This document shows positions 22,036 through 32,591 of a stretch of 64,000 bases of DNA, one piece after another. The notes beneath the pieces were generated by a model. The model was given only the letters and a program-made list of their open reading frames with translations. It was not told where the DNA came from and made no database searches. Within the stretch, counting starts at the first letter, position 1. Each line of letters opens with the position of its first letter. Source of the stretch: Prorocentrum cordatum (taxonomy: Eukaryota > Sar > Dinophyceae > Prorocentrales > Prorocentraceae); contig CAUYUJ010018061.1 in NCBI GenBank assembly GCA_963575745.1, forward strand, positions 55,001-119,000. Reading direction: 5' to 3'. The position numbers and the translations under genes were made by a program.

Positions 22036-23412
22036 GAACCTCCCCCCCTCTTCCCTTCCCGAAAACCGGGGGGGGTCACTATCGGTTCGAACCCCCCCCT
22101 CCACCCCCCCCTCCCGAAAACCAGGGGGGGTCACTACCGGTTCGAACCCCTCCCCCTTCCCCCCCAGAAAACCGGGGGGGGGTCACTACCGGTTCGAACC
22201 CCTCCCTCCCCCCCACGCTCACCGCCAGCAAGCGACTTCCAGGTCCCTACCACTGTCCTCACCGCATCCCCCACTGCTGTCCCCAGCACCACTGTCCTCA
22301 CCACCACTGTCCCCACTGTTCCCACCACCGTCCCCCGAGTCCCCACCAGTGCCCCCACCACTGTCGCACTGTTCCCACTGTCCCCACCACTGTTCCCACC
22401 ACCATTCCATTCTCCCCACTTTCTCCACGGCCCCAACCACTGTCCCGCTGTCCCACTGTCCCACTGTCCCCGCCGCTGTCCCTCTGAGCTGTCCCACTGT
22501 TCCCACCATTGTCCCTACTGTCCCCACCACTGCCCCCACTGTACCTCTGTCCCATTGTCCCACCGCCGTCCTCGCCACCGCCCTCACCACTGTCCCCACC
22601 ACCACTGTACCCTCCACTGTCCCACTGTTTCCACCACATTCCCACTATGTCCGCACCACTATTCCCACCACCACCGTCCCAACCAGTGTCCCACTGTTCC
22701 CGCTGTTCCCACTATTGTTCCCGCTGTCCCCACCAGTGCCCCCACCAGTGTCTCACTGTCCCCACTCTCCCCACCGTTGTCCCACCACGGTCCCACTCTC
22801 CCCACTTTCCCCACGGTCCCCACCACTGTCCCATTGTCCCACTGCACCCGCCACTGTCCCACTGTCCCCGCCGCTGTCCAACTGTGCTGTCCCACCGTCC
22901 CCACTGTCCCCATTACTGTCCCACTGTCCCCACTGTCCCCACCATTTTCCCCACTGTACTGCTGTCCCACCACTGTCCTCACCACCGCCTTCACCACTGT
23001 CCCCACCACTACCGCCCCCACCACTGTCCCAATGTCCCCACCACTGTCCTGCTGTCCTCTCACCACTGTCCCCACCACCACCGTCCCCACCACTGTCCGC
23101 ACCACTGTCCCACTGTCCCCGCACCACTGTCCCCACCACCACCGTTCCCACCACTGTCCCAGCATCCCCACCATTGTCCAACTGTCCCGAGGAGCGGGGA
23201 TCGTTTGCCGGCGGCGACGGGGGGGGTTGGGGGGTTCGAACCAGTAGTGACCGCCCTTGGTTTTCGAGGGGGGGGGGTCGAACTGGTAGTGACCCCCCCC
23301 CTTTTCATGATGGACTGGGGGGGGAGGAGGGGTTCGAACCGGTTGTGACCCCCCCGGTTTTCAAGGGGGGGGGACGGGTTGGGACCCCCCAGTGACCACC
23401 CCTGGTTTTCCG
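22036..23412. mobile_element. Element D: minisatellite between inverted tandem ends
   Basis: The left end has three tandem units of about 46-60 bp containing GAAAACC, GGGGGGGTCACTA and CGGTTCGAACCCC. The right end (about 23225-23395) has three units in inverted orientation (GGTTCGAACC, TAGTGACC, GGTTTTC). Between them (about 22240-23195) is an ACTGTCCCCACC-type minisatellite. No coding region was found. The symmetry suggests a foldback-type element, but its outer limits and any target duplication are uncertain. Confidence 0.7.
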
Positions 23413-23463
23413 CCAGCAGCGGTAGAAAACACTCTTTCCAAAATCGAGTACCACGAAAAGATT

Positions 23464-24406
23464 TAATTAGCCTGGCGAAGGACCCGACCATGTGCAGTTG
23501 TGGGTGCCGCAGTTGTAAGTATCGTCTTCGGTGGAGTTCCCTCAGGGGCCACGAAGCGTGCGAGGGGTGTGCCGAAATGGGGGTGGCACCGCATGCGAAC
23601 CCTGTCATTGGGGCCTTTGGTGGAGCTCCCTGTGGGGCCATGAAGCGTGGGAGGGGTGTGCCGAAATGGAGGGTGGATCCGCATGCGAACGCAGCCACTG
23701 GGGCCTTCGGTGGATCCCCCTAGGGGGCCACGAAACGTGGGAGGGGTGTGCCGAAAAGGAGGGTGGAACCGCATGCGAACCCTGCCAGTGGGGCCTTCGG
23801 TGGAGCTCCCTAGAGGGCCACGGAACGTGTGAGGGGTGTGCCGAAATGGGGGGTGGAACCGCATGCGAACCCTGCCACTGGGCCACTCATTGGAGCTCCC
23901 TATGGGGTCACGAAGCGTGTGAGGGGTGTGCCGAAGTGGAGGGTGGAACGGCATGCGAACCCTGACACTGAGGCCTTCGGTGGAGCTCTCTATGGGGTCA
24001 CGAAGCGTGTGAGGGGTGTGCCAAGATGGAGGGTAGAACCGCATGAGAACCCTGCCACTAGGGCCTTCGGTGGAGCTCCTTAGAGGGCCACGAAACGTGT
24101 GAGGGGGAGGCCGGAATGGATGGTGAAACCATATGCCAACCCTGCCACTGGTGCCTCCGGTGGAGCTCCCTGTGGGGCCACGAAACGCGTGAGGGGCGCA
24201 AGGGGTGAGAAGAGCGGGATGAGGAGGAGGAGGAGGAGGAGGAGGAGGAGGAGGAGGAGGAGGAGGAGGAGGAGGAGGAGGAGGAGGAGGAGGAGGAGGA
24301 GGAGGAGGAGGAGGGAGGGGGAGGAGAGGAGGAGGAGGAGGAGGAGAACGCGGGGCGCTGTCTCTTCAAAACGAGGACCCAACACCACATGATGATTGGG
24401 AAAAAC
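23464..24406 (+). mobile_element. Family A composite element, copy 4
   Basis: The head is at 23464-23525 (TTAGCCTGGCGAAGGACCCG, ACCATGTGCAGTTGTG). Satellites of about 89 bp run from 23530 to 24197 (GGTGGAGCTCCC, CACGAAGCGTGTGAGGGGTG). A GGA microsatellite follows (24215-24345), and the tail at 24346-24406 has GCGGGGCGCTGTCTCTTC, CCCAACACCACATGATG and ATTGGGAAAAAC. Confidence 0.87.
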
Positions 24407-24648
24407 AAATGGCTTCGCAACACGTGTTTTCAAAACAAGCTTGCGCTCGAGTTTTTGCATCCAGATTCTTAGGGAAACCATCGTTATCCAACGTGTTCAT
24501 AAACTGCTACCACACGGGCTTCGCGCGCGCATGTCGAAATCGTTCGAACGTCCTTGCGCGCGTGCTGCGCAGTAATCCTTTGCAGCAGAACGGGACGAAG
24601 TGCACGCGCGCGCGCGTCGTCGCGCGTGCGTGCCAAAACCTCTAAAAA
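24407..24648 (+). repeat. Family F monomer between two family A elements
   Basis: CTTCGCAACACGTGTTTTC, CTTGCGCGCGTGCTG and GAAGTGCACGCGCGCGCG match the monomers at 29-31.6 kb. The family A copies 4 and 5 abut it directly on both sides. Confidence 0.8.
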
Positions 24649-25910
24649 CATTATCCTGGCGAAGGACCCAACCATATGCAGTTGTGAATACCGTAGTTGT
24701 GATTATTGCCTTCGGTGGAGCTCCCTAGCCGCATGCGAACGCAGCCGCTGGGGCCTTTGGTGAGGCTCCCTATGGGGGCCACGAAACGTTTGAGGGGTGT
24801 GCCGAAAAGGAGGGTGAAACCGCATTCGAACGCAGACACTGGGGCCTTCGGCGGAGCTCCCTATGGGGCCACGAAGCGTGTGAGGGGTGTGCCGAAATGG
24901 GGGGTGAAGCCGCATGCGAACGCAGCCACTGGGTCCTTTGGCGGAGTTACCCATGGGGCCAAGAAGCGTTGGAGGGGTGTACCGAAATGGGGGTGTAATC
25001 GTGTGCGAACGCAGCCGCTGGGGCCTTCGGTGGAGCTCCCTTATGGGGCCACGAAACGTTTGAGGGGGTGTGCCGAAAAGGAGGTGGAACCGCATGCAAA
25101 CGCAGCCACTGGGGCCGTCGGTGGAGCTCCCTAGGGGGCAACGGAACGTGTGAATGGTGTGCCGAAATCGAGGTGAAACCGCATCCGAATGCAGCTACTG
25201 GGGCCTTCGGCGGAGCTCCCTATGGGGCCACGAAGCGTGTGAGGGGTGTGCCGAAATGGGGGTGGAACCGCATGCGAAACACGTCACTTGAGCCTTCGGT
25301 GGAGATCCCTATGGAGCTACGAACCGTGTGAGGGATGTGCCGAAAAGGGGGTGGAACCGCATGCGAACGCAGTCACTCGGGCCTTCGGTGGAGCTCCTTG
25401 TGGGGGCCACGGAACGTTTGAATGGTGTGCCGAGAAGGAGGGTGGAACCGCATGCGAACGCAGCCGCTGGGGCCCTCGGTGGAGCTCCCTGTGGGGCCAC
25501 GAAGCGTGTGAGGGGTGTGCCGAAATCGGGGTGGAACCGCATCCGAACGCAGTCACTGGGGCCTTCGGTGGAGCTTCCTATTGGGCCATGAAACGTGTGA
25601 GGGGTGTACCGAGATGGGGGTGGAACCTTTTGCGATCGCAGCCACTGGGGCCTTCGGTGGAGCTCTCTATGGGGCCACGTACTGTGTGAGGGGTGTGCCG
25701 ACATGGGTATTGCGGGCGCATGCGTGCGGTGGCAATGGGACTTTCGGTGGAGCTCCCTATGGGGCCACGAAGCGTGTGATGGGTGTGCCGAGGAGGCAGG
25801 GATGGGAAGAGTGAGGATGAGGAGGAGGATGGGGAGGAGGAAGAGAGGAGGAACGCGGGGCGCTGTCTCTCCAAAACGGGGACCCAACACCACAGGATGG
25901 TTGGGCACAA
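24649..25910 (+). mobile_element. Family A composite element, copy 5
   Basis: The head is at 24650-24706 (TTATCCTGGCGAAGGACCCA, ACCATATGCAGTTGTG). Satellites of about 89 bp run from 24707 to 25795 (about 12 units). A short GGA tract lies at 25796-25852. The tail at 25853-25910 has GCGGGGCGCTGTCTCTCC, CCCAACACCACAGGATGG and TTGGGCACAAC. The GGA tract is much shorter than in copy 4, so its length varies independently of the satellites. Confidence 0.87.
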
Positions 25911-25914
25911 CTTT

Positions 25915-26748
25915 AGGTTTCGCAAGAGTTCCCCAAACGAGAGTCCCCAAACCATATAAAAAACATATGGTGTTCAACCTCAGTTTTTCCACAACGCTTG
26001 CGCGCGCGCTCTGGTAAAGTCTTGGGAAAACCGTTGGTTATTCAACATTGTTATCATGTTCTGCCAAATGGGCCTCTCGCGATGCATGTCAAACTCATCC
26101 GAGCGCCCTTGCGCGCGTGCTGGGGGGGGGGGGGGGCGCGATCCGTGTCAAATCATACCACGCGGGCCGCTCGCGCGCTTCGGCCGCGCGAGCATGTCGA
26201 ACTTCTTCCAACACCTTCATCGCCGACGTGGGGGCATCGTCATGGTTATCGGCGGGCGTGTTTAACGGCGGCGCCGTCATTGGCCTTGCCGTCTTCATCG
26301 CCACTATCGTCACCATCAACGCTACTCTTATCATCGTGTCTACTGTTGTCGGCGTCGCCATGATACCGCGCCCGCCCAGGTCGCCGACTCGCACTGAAGT
26401 GCCCGCTGGGACGTGCCTAGCGGTCAGCGCCGCCGCGGCCGCGTCGGTCGTGCCGCACTAGCTGGCCGCTGCGCGCGCGAGCGTGCGCGGGCTAGCGCGG
26501 CCGCAAAGATGCACCAGCCAACGCCGAACATTTGTCGCAATCGCCGTAGCACGGGTTTTGCCAGCCAAGTTGCGGGTGGGTGGGTGGGGTGCTTGCGCGA
26601 GCAGTGGGGTTGACATTTCACTTCGAGAATTAATTGTCGTTCCAAAAAAACAAGACCCACCACCCACCCGAAACCAGACTTATCACTGCCCCCTGGGGAA
26701 GTGCAATTTTCATATGGTTCTGCCCCATCGTCCATCCGGGATACCTAT
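25915..26748 (+). repeat. Family F unit: monomer plus long block
   Basis: A monomer (about 25915-26125, ending CTTGCGCGCGTGCTGGGG) is followed by the long block (GGCGCGATCCGTGTCAAAT, ATCGCCGACGTGGGG, GCACCAGCCAACGCCGAAC, CATCGTCCATCC). The long block recurs at 29.2 and 30.33 kb. The family C head begins straight after it. Confidence 0.8.
26213..26461 (+). CDS. Hypothetical hydrophobic frame in family F long block, copy 1
   Basis: About 82 codons from TFIADVGASSW to VVPH and a TAG stop include a hydrophobic stretch (GAVIGLAVFIATIVTINATL) and then a Pro/Arg segment (IPRPPRSPTRT). The equivalent stretch at 30419-30667 is the same length, without frameshift or stop, and ends at the same codon. 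A third copy near 29.3 kb is deleted internally, and many differences between the two intact copies change amino acids. It may be non-coding repeat that stayed open by chance. Confidence 0.25.
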   Translation, partial: TFIADVGASSWLSAGVFNGGAVIGLAVFIATIVTINATLIIVSTVVGVAMIPRPPRSPTRTEVPAGTCLAVSAAAAASVVPH

Positions 26749-27680
26749 ACGACCACCCTTCGGGTGATAAGGAGGTTCGGGGGGGGGGAGGAACCAATGT
26801 CTCACTCGATCGGTCCTGCTATCGATCTCACTATCGATCTCACTATCGGTCTCGCTCGATGGATCTCACTCGATCGATCTCACAATCGATCCCGCTCGAT
26901 CTATTTCATTCGATCGATCTCACAATCCACCTGGCTATCGATTTTACAATTGATCCCACTATCGATCTCACAATCGAGCTCGCATTCGGTCTCACTATCG
27001 ATGTCACGATCGATACCACAACCAATCTCACAATCAACGTCATCATCATCATCAACACCATCATCGTTACCAACGTCATCAACATCATCATCATCATCTG
27101 GACACCATCATCATCAGCACCTCATCACTATCACCACCAACATCATCAACATCATCATTCTGACCTTCATCACCATTATCGGGACACCATTATCGTCACC
27201 ATCATCATCATCATCATCCTCAACATCATCTTCACCGTCGGGACACCATCATCATCATCATCGGAACACCACCATCATTATCATCATCCTCTTATCTTCA
27301 TCACCATAATGAACAGCATCAACATCATCACCATTGGGACACCACCATCACCATCAGCAACACCATCATCATCAACATCATCATCATCATCTGGGCACCA
27401 TCATCATCGTCATCATCACCATCATCACCATCATCATCATCATCATCATCGGGACACCATCATCATCATCATCAGCATTATCATCATCACCATCGTCGGG
27501 CCACCATCATAAAAATCACAATCATCACCTCATCATTATCCTCGTCATCAACATCATCATCATCATCGGGGCACCATCATCGTCATCATCATCAACATCC
27601 TCATCATCACCGGGACACCATCATCATCACCATCATCATTAACAGCATCATCATCAACCTCATCATCATCTTTGGGACAC

Positions 27681-27716
<36 letters not shown>

Positions 27717-27893
27717 ATCATCATCACATCGTCATCACATCATCATCATCATCACCATCATCATCATTATCGGGACACCACCATCATCACCATCATCAGC
27801 ATCATCGGGACACCATCATCATCACCACCATCACCATCATCACCACCGTCCTCATCATCATCAACATCATTACCATCATCATCATCAACATTG

Positions 27894-27931
<38 letters not shown>

Positions 27932-28795
27932 GGAACATCATCATCACCACCATCACCATCATCATCATCAACATCATCGACATCATCGACATCATCACTT
28001 TCATCATCGGGACACCGACGGACACCGGCGGGACACCGGCGGGACACCGCGCGCCACCGGCCCCCGGTCGGGAAACATTTGGTCCGGCCGCGCCTCTGCC
28101 GGAGGTGGGACACGGGCGGGACACCAGGGGGACGCCGGCGGGACACCGCGCGCCACTGGCCCCCGGTCAGGAAACATCTGGTCCGGCCGCGCCTCAGCCG
28201 GAGGAGACTTTCTTCTCGCCCGCCCACGCAGCTTCGCCTCGCCCGCACGCACGGCACGCACGAACACGAAACCGAAACCGATTTCCTGGTAGGGGGGCTC
28301 TCCGTTCCACTTCGATCTCACCCCCTCACGATGCCCGGGTGCCCGGGGGTGCCCGGAGGTGCTCGGGGGTGCCCGGAGGTGCCCGGGGGTGCTCGGGTGC
28401 CCGGGTGCCCTGGTGCTCTATCGCCCTATAGCCCTATAGCCTTATAGTCCAATGACCCAATAGCCAAAGAGCCCTATAGCCCTAGATCTCTATAGCCCTA
28501 TAGCCTTCTAGCCCTTTAGCCCTATCGTCCTATAACCCTATATCCCTATATCCCTACAGCCCTATAGCCATATAGCCCTATAGCCTTATAGCCCTATAGC
28601 CCTATAGCCCCAGAGCCCAATAGCCAGATAGCCGGATAACTGGATAACCCATATAGCCCTTATAGCCTTTTAGCCCTATAGCCACATAGCTCCTATAACC
28701 CTATAGCCATACAGCTCTATAGCCCTGTAGCCGTATAGCCCTGCAGCCCTATAGCCCTGTAGCCCAAATTATAGCTCTATAGTCTTGTAGCCCAA
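26749..28795 (+). mobile_element. Family C composite element, copy 1
   Basis: The head reads CTATACGACCACCCTTCGGG then TGATAAGGAGGTT, with a 5-bp stem at 26754-26766 (CACCC-TTC-GGGTG). It is followed by GATCTCACTATC-type repeats (26795-27045), an ATC microsatellite (27030-28010), and GGGACACCGGC repeats (28008-28140). The conserved block comes next (about 28160-28325, including GAAACCGAAACCGATTTCC), then GGTGCCCG repeats (28330-28412) and a TATAGCCC octamer array (28413-28795). Apart from the ATC and GGTGCCCG tracts, the same modules occur in the same order on the opposite strand at 46.2-47.35 kb. Confidence 0.8.
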
Positions 28796-29708
28796 AACGT
28801 CGGATTTGTGTTGCTCCGGTATCATGACTTCGAGCCTCCCCGGCCAGGCCGCAGTTCGCGCGCCCCCTCATCCTTTGGACAAGGATTTTGCGCGCGCACT
28901 CGTTTATCGCCAAAAAAGTAGTGTCCAACAATCCTTTGCAACGGAAGAGACGAAGCGCACGCGCGCGCGCGTTGTCGCGCGCTGGTGCCGTTTTTTTTTG
29001 TTCAAAACCGTAGGTTTCGTAAGCATGTGAGAATCAGGTGCCCCGAAACAAATAACTTCACGTGGTTTCGCAACGAGGGTTTTCAAAAAAAACCCGCGCT
29101 CGCGCTCTGGCAGATTCGTGAGTCAACCAAAATCGCCGTATAGTTCTGCCAAACGGGCCTTTCGCGCCGCAGGTCAAACTCATCCCATCGCTCTTGCGCG
29201 CGTGCTTGGGGGCGCTATCCGTGGCAAATAATGCCGCGCGGGCCACTCGCGCGCGTCGGCCGCGCGCGCATGTCGAACTCCCCCCGAAACCTTCATCGCC
29301 GACGCGGGGATCGTCATCGGCGGGCGTGATCAACGTCGGCGCCGTCATTTGGCCACGCCGTCGTCGTCATCGCCGCCGCGTGGCCGCGTCGGTCGCGCCG
29401 TTCTAGCATGCGCGGCCGCAGGGATGCATCAGCCAACGCCAAGCACTCATCGCAATCGTCGTCGCGTGGGTTTTGCATGCCAAGTTGCGGGTAAGTGGGT
29501 GAGATGTTTGCGCGTGCATTGGAGCTGACAACTTCAAGGTCGGCGGGGTGAATTGGGCTGCGTAGATTGCGCCGCGTAGATTGCGCTGCGTAGAGTTCTC
29601 TTTCTGAAAGGAAATTCGGATCGCCCCCCCGGACTTGTCGCCCCCCCTGGGGATGTGCAATTTATTTGTGATTCGGCCCCGTCGTCCACCCTAAGTATGC
29701 GTTCGTAG
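28796..29708 (+). repeat. Family F unit with internally deleted long block
   Basis: A monomer (about 28860-29205, GCGCGCACTCGTTTATCGCC to CTTGCGCGCGTGCTTGGGG) is followed by a shortened long block (ATCGCCGACGCGGGGATCG to GTCGTCCACCC). The hydrophobic frame of the other blocks is deleted. Confidence 0.75.
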
Positions 29709-31008
29709 CATCCCAGCTAAACTGGTGCGCTCGTTCATCAAAAGTCAGCAGTTTTCAATGATCTCTTGCAACCGATGCGACGAAGTGCACGCGCGCGCGT
29801 CGTTGCGCGCGCGTGCCGGAATCCCGTCAAAACTTCAAATCGGTTTCGCGAGCGTTTTAGAATCAGGTGCCCCGAAAACATAAACAGCAAATGGGTTCGC
29901 AACGCATATTTTCCAACAAGCATGCGCTCGCGCTTTTGCAGATTCTCTTGAGAAAAATATGTTGCAACATTTTCACATCGTGCTGCCAAGCGGGCCTTTC
30001 GCTCGCCCATGTCGAAGTCGTTCGAACGCCATCGCGCGCGTGCTGTCGCAAGCATCCCGTGGCAAGAAGCAGAAACATGGCGAAGTGCGCGCACGCGTCA
30101 TCGCGCACGCGCGTGCCGAAATCTGTCAACAACCATCGGTTTCGTAATAATTTGAAGAAGGAGTGTCCCGAAAACACGTAAGACTATGGCTCTGCAACAT
30201 GCGTTTAAAGTATGTGCGTGCGCTCTTACGATTTCATCACAAGTTATTTGGTTCTTCAACATTGTCATCGGATTCTGCCAAACGGGCCTTTCGCGCCGCA
30301 TGTCGAATTCACCCGAACGCCCGTGCGCGCGTGCTGGGGGGGGCGCGATCCGCGTCAAATAACGCCGCGCGGGCCACTCGCGCGCGTCGGCCGCGCGCGC
30401 GCGTCGAACATCTTCCAAAACCTTATCGCCGACACGAGGCCATCGTCATCGTTATCGGCGGACGTGATCAACGGCGGCGCGGTCATTAGCCTTGCCGTCG
30501 TCATCGCCACTATCGTCACCATCGTCGGAACTCGGATCATCGTGTCTATTCTTGTCGGCGCCGTCATGATACCGCGCCTGCCCAAGTCACCGACTCGCAC
30601 TGCAGTGCCAGTTGGGAAGTGCCCAGCGGTCAGCGCCACCGCGGCCGCATTGGTCGCACCGCACTAGCCGGCCGGTGCGCGCGCGAGCGTGTGCGGGCTA
30701 GCGCGGCCGCAGAGATGCACCAGCCAACGCCGAAAACTCATCGCAATCGCCGTCGCATGGTTTAGCAGACCAAGTTGCGGGTGGGTGGGTGGGATGATTG
30801 CGTTACCAGTGGGCTTTGCAATTCGTTGCGAGTTTTGGTGGGTTGCACCACGAAGACTGTACCCCGTATATTGCACCACTTACACAATCTCTTTCTAAAA
30901 GAGTCATCGGGTCTACCTCCCTGGACGTGACGGACTCCGTGTTCGTATTGCAATTTTCATATACTTTTGCGCCATCATCCGTCCTGCATACGAGTTCATG
31001 AATTCATA
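29709..31008 (+). repeat. Family F unit, complete (1.3 kb): two monomers plus long block
   Basis: It begins CATCCCAGCTAAACTGG. Two monomers of about 287 bp end at GCGCGCGTGCTG (about 30037 and 30324), followed by the long block to about 31008. The distance between successive CATCCCAGCTAAAC motifs (29709 and 31009) gives a higher-order period of 1.3 kb. Confidence 0.8.
30419..30667 (+). CDS. Hypothetical hydrophobic frame in family F long block, copy 2
   Basis: This is collinear with 26213-26461. It has a hydrophobic stretch (GAVISLAVVIATIVTIVGTR), IPRLPKSPTRT, and an end ALVAPH before TAG. Length and stop are conserved while many residues differ. No family is recognised and no start codon is convincing. 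Confidence 0.25.
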   Translation, partial: NLIADTRPSSSLSADVINGGAVISLAVVIATIVTIVGTRIIVSILVGAVMIPRLPKSPTRTAVPVGKCPAVSATAAALVAPH

Positions 31009-31660
31009 ACATCCCAGCTAAACCAGAAGGCCCCCCCGTCATCCTCCGCGAAAAGTTTCAGCGTGCGCGCTCGTTTGTAAAAACAACGTCCGCTCTCCGG
31101 AATCCGTTGCACCAGGAAAAGGACAAAATGCACGCGCGCGCATGCACAACTCATTCAAAACCTTTCAGGTTTCGTAGGGATTTCAGAATCGAGTGTCCAG
31201 AAACCAATTATACACATGGTTTCGCAGCAACAAACAAACATGCTTGCGTTCGGGCTCTTGCAAAGTCTTCGAGAAACCATTGGCTCTTCAACATATTCAT
31301 AATTTGCTACCACACGGGCCTCTCGCGCGCGCGTGTCGGAATCGTTCGGATGCCTTTGCGCGCGTGCTGTCGCAATAACCCTTTGCAAAAGAAGGGGCGA
31401 AGTGCACGCGCGCGCGTCGTCGCGCGCATGTTGAAATTTATAAAAACCTGAGGTTCCGAGGGATTTCAAGAGCGACTGTCCCGAAACCGTGGAGGAAACA
31501 TATAGGTTTCCAAACTTGCGCTCGCGCTCCTGCGAAATCTTCAGGAAACCACAGAGCTTCAGCACCTTCAGTTCATTCGACCAGGTGTTCCCCTCGCGCC
31601 GCACGTCGACACCATTCGAATGCCTTTGCGCGCGTGCTGGGGGGGGAGGCTTCTGCGAGG
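31009..31660 (+). repeat. Family F unit, two monomers, long block truncated
   Basis: It begins CATCCCAGCTAAACCAG. Monomers end at GCGCGCGTGCTG near 31357 and 31628, and the long block stops within about 30 bp of the second. Confidence 0.75.
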
Positions 31661-31683
31661 GCCCAGCGGCGCCCAGATAACTG

Positions 31684-31878
31684 TCGGGTCGGGCGAAAGG
31701 GGGGGATTGGGAAAGGGGGGGTTACGAAATTTGCTGCATGCAGCTGGTTTCGGCCTCACCGAGGGGCCCATTCCTCGATACATGGCCGCTCCCGGCGCCG
31801 GGAGGCGCCGGGAAAATCAGCTACGTGAGCTGATTCTCAAACCCCCCCTTTGCTATCCCCCCCTTTCGCCCGACCCGA
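31684..31878. mobile_element. 195-bp inverted-repeat transposon with AACTG target duplication
   Basis: The left end TCGGGTCGGGCGAAAGGGGG is identical to the reverse complement of the right end for 24 bp. Overall about 40 of the first 43 positions match, including the second AAAGGGGGGGTT. AACTG flanks it directly at 31679-31683 and 31879-31883. The interior holds small palindromes (GCTGCATGCAGC, TCAGCTACGTGAGCTGA). It encodes no protein. The TCGGG terminus and 5-bp duplication are shared with 8319-8524. Confidence 0.95.
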
Positions 31879-31883
31879 AACTG

Positions 31884-32030
31884 GCACACGAGAATCGGGG
31901 CTCCTTCTTGGGGCGATAAAAATGGTGGCCAGCGGGCGCCCCGGCCGCGCCTGGGACCCTCGGACCGGTGGAGGGAACGACTCGCGGGGCGGGCCCCAGG
32001 ATCGGGGGCGGCAAAGAGGGGGGTGATGAC
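31884..32030. other. Short unassigned stretch
   Basis: GC-rich sequence between two small transposons, with no repeat match or gene seen. Confidence 0.5.
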
Positions 32031-32199
32031 TACACCTTAGGCGATGCTTAAGAAAACTTGAGTTTTCGGCCAGAGTCTCGATTATTCTTAACGTTTCAAT
32101 GTAAATCTTAAGATTTTAATAGAAATGTTGGGTTTTTATTCAAGTTCTGAGACTATGAATTTCTTAACCCATGATTTCTTAAGCATTTCGCAGGGTGTA
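32031..32199. mobile_element. 169-bp MITE, copy 1 (TA-flanked)
   Basis: TACACCTTAGGCGATGCTTA at the left is mirrored at the right by the complement of TACACCCTGCGAAATGCTTA. TA ends both sides, compatible with a TA target duplication as in Tc1/mariner-derived elements. A second copy of exactly 169 bp lies at 56982-57150. The interior is AT-rich against GC-rich surroundings. No transposase is present. Confidence 0.85.
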
Positions 32200-32338
32200 G
32201 GGGGGGGTGGACATCACGGCTGGGGCCATGATATTTCCCCTGATTGCATGGCGCATCTGCTTCTTTCACTACGTTCCTGGCCCCCCCCCCTTGGCCGCGC
32301 ACATGCTTCCGGCCATGATTTGCGCCCCCCCCTCTTTC

Positions 32339-32591
32339 TGAATTGAAGGGCACCCTGGAGCCCGGGTCGTCACCGTCGTCTATGACGTAAATGCTGAGAA
32401 AGAAATGAAGAATGTGAAGCGAACCCTTTTCGCTATAACTATCGGCGGCGCGCTGGCCCGCGCCGTTCTGAGGCGGTATCCCGCCTGGCATATGAAACCC
32501 ACCCGCCCACTGCCGAGCCAAACAGGCTGCAGGGACGGGAGACTCGAGCAGACCCCTCACGAGATGTCCCGCATGAACATCCTCGAAATCA
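32339..32591 (-). repeat. 3' LTR of the copia element
   Basis: On the minus strand it starts TGATTTCGAGG and ends CAATTCA, giving the canonical TG...CA. It is 253 bp and matches 39998-40250 at 248 positions. The last Pol stop codon (TGA, 32589-32591) is formed by the first three LTR bases. Confidence 0.93.

Noticed and set aside
22060-22200. tRNA gene because of GGTTCGAACCC
   Set aside because: There is no A box, acceptor pairing or cloverleaf. The motif belongs to the tandem ends of element D.
28413-28795. Telomeric repeat
   Set aside because: The unit is the octamer TATAGCCC, not a TTTAGGG-type repeat, and it is internal and degenerate.
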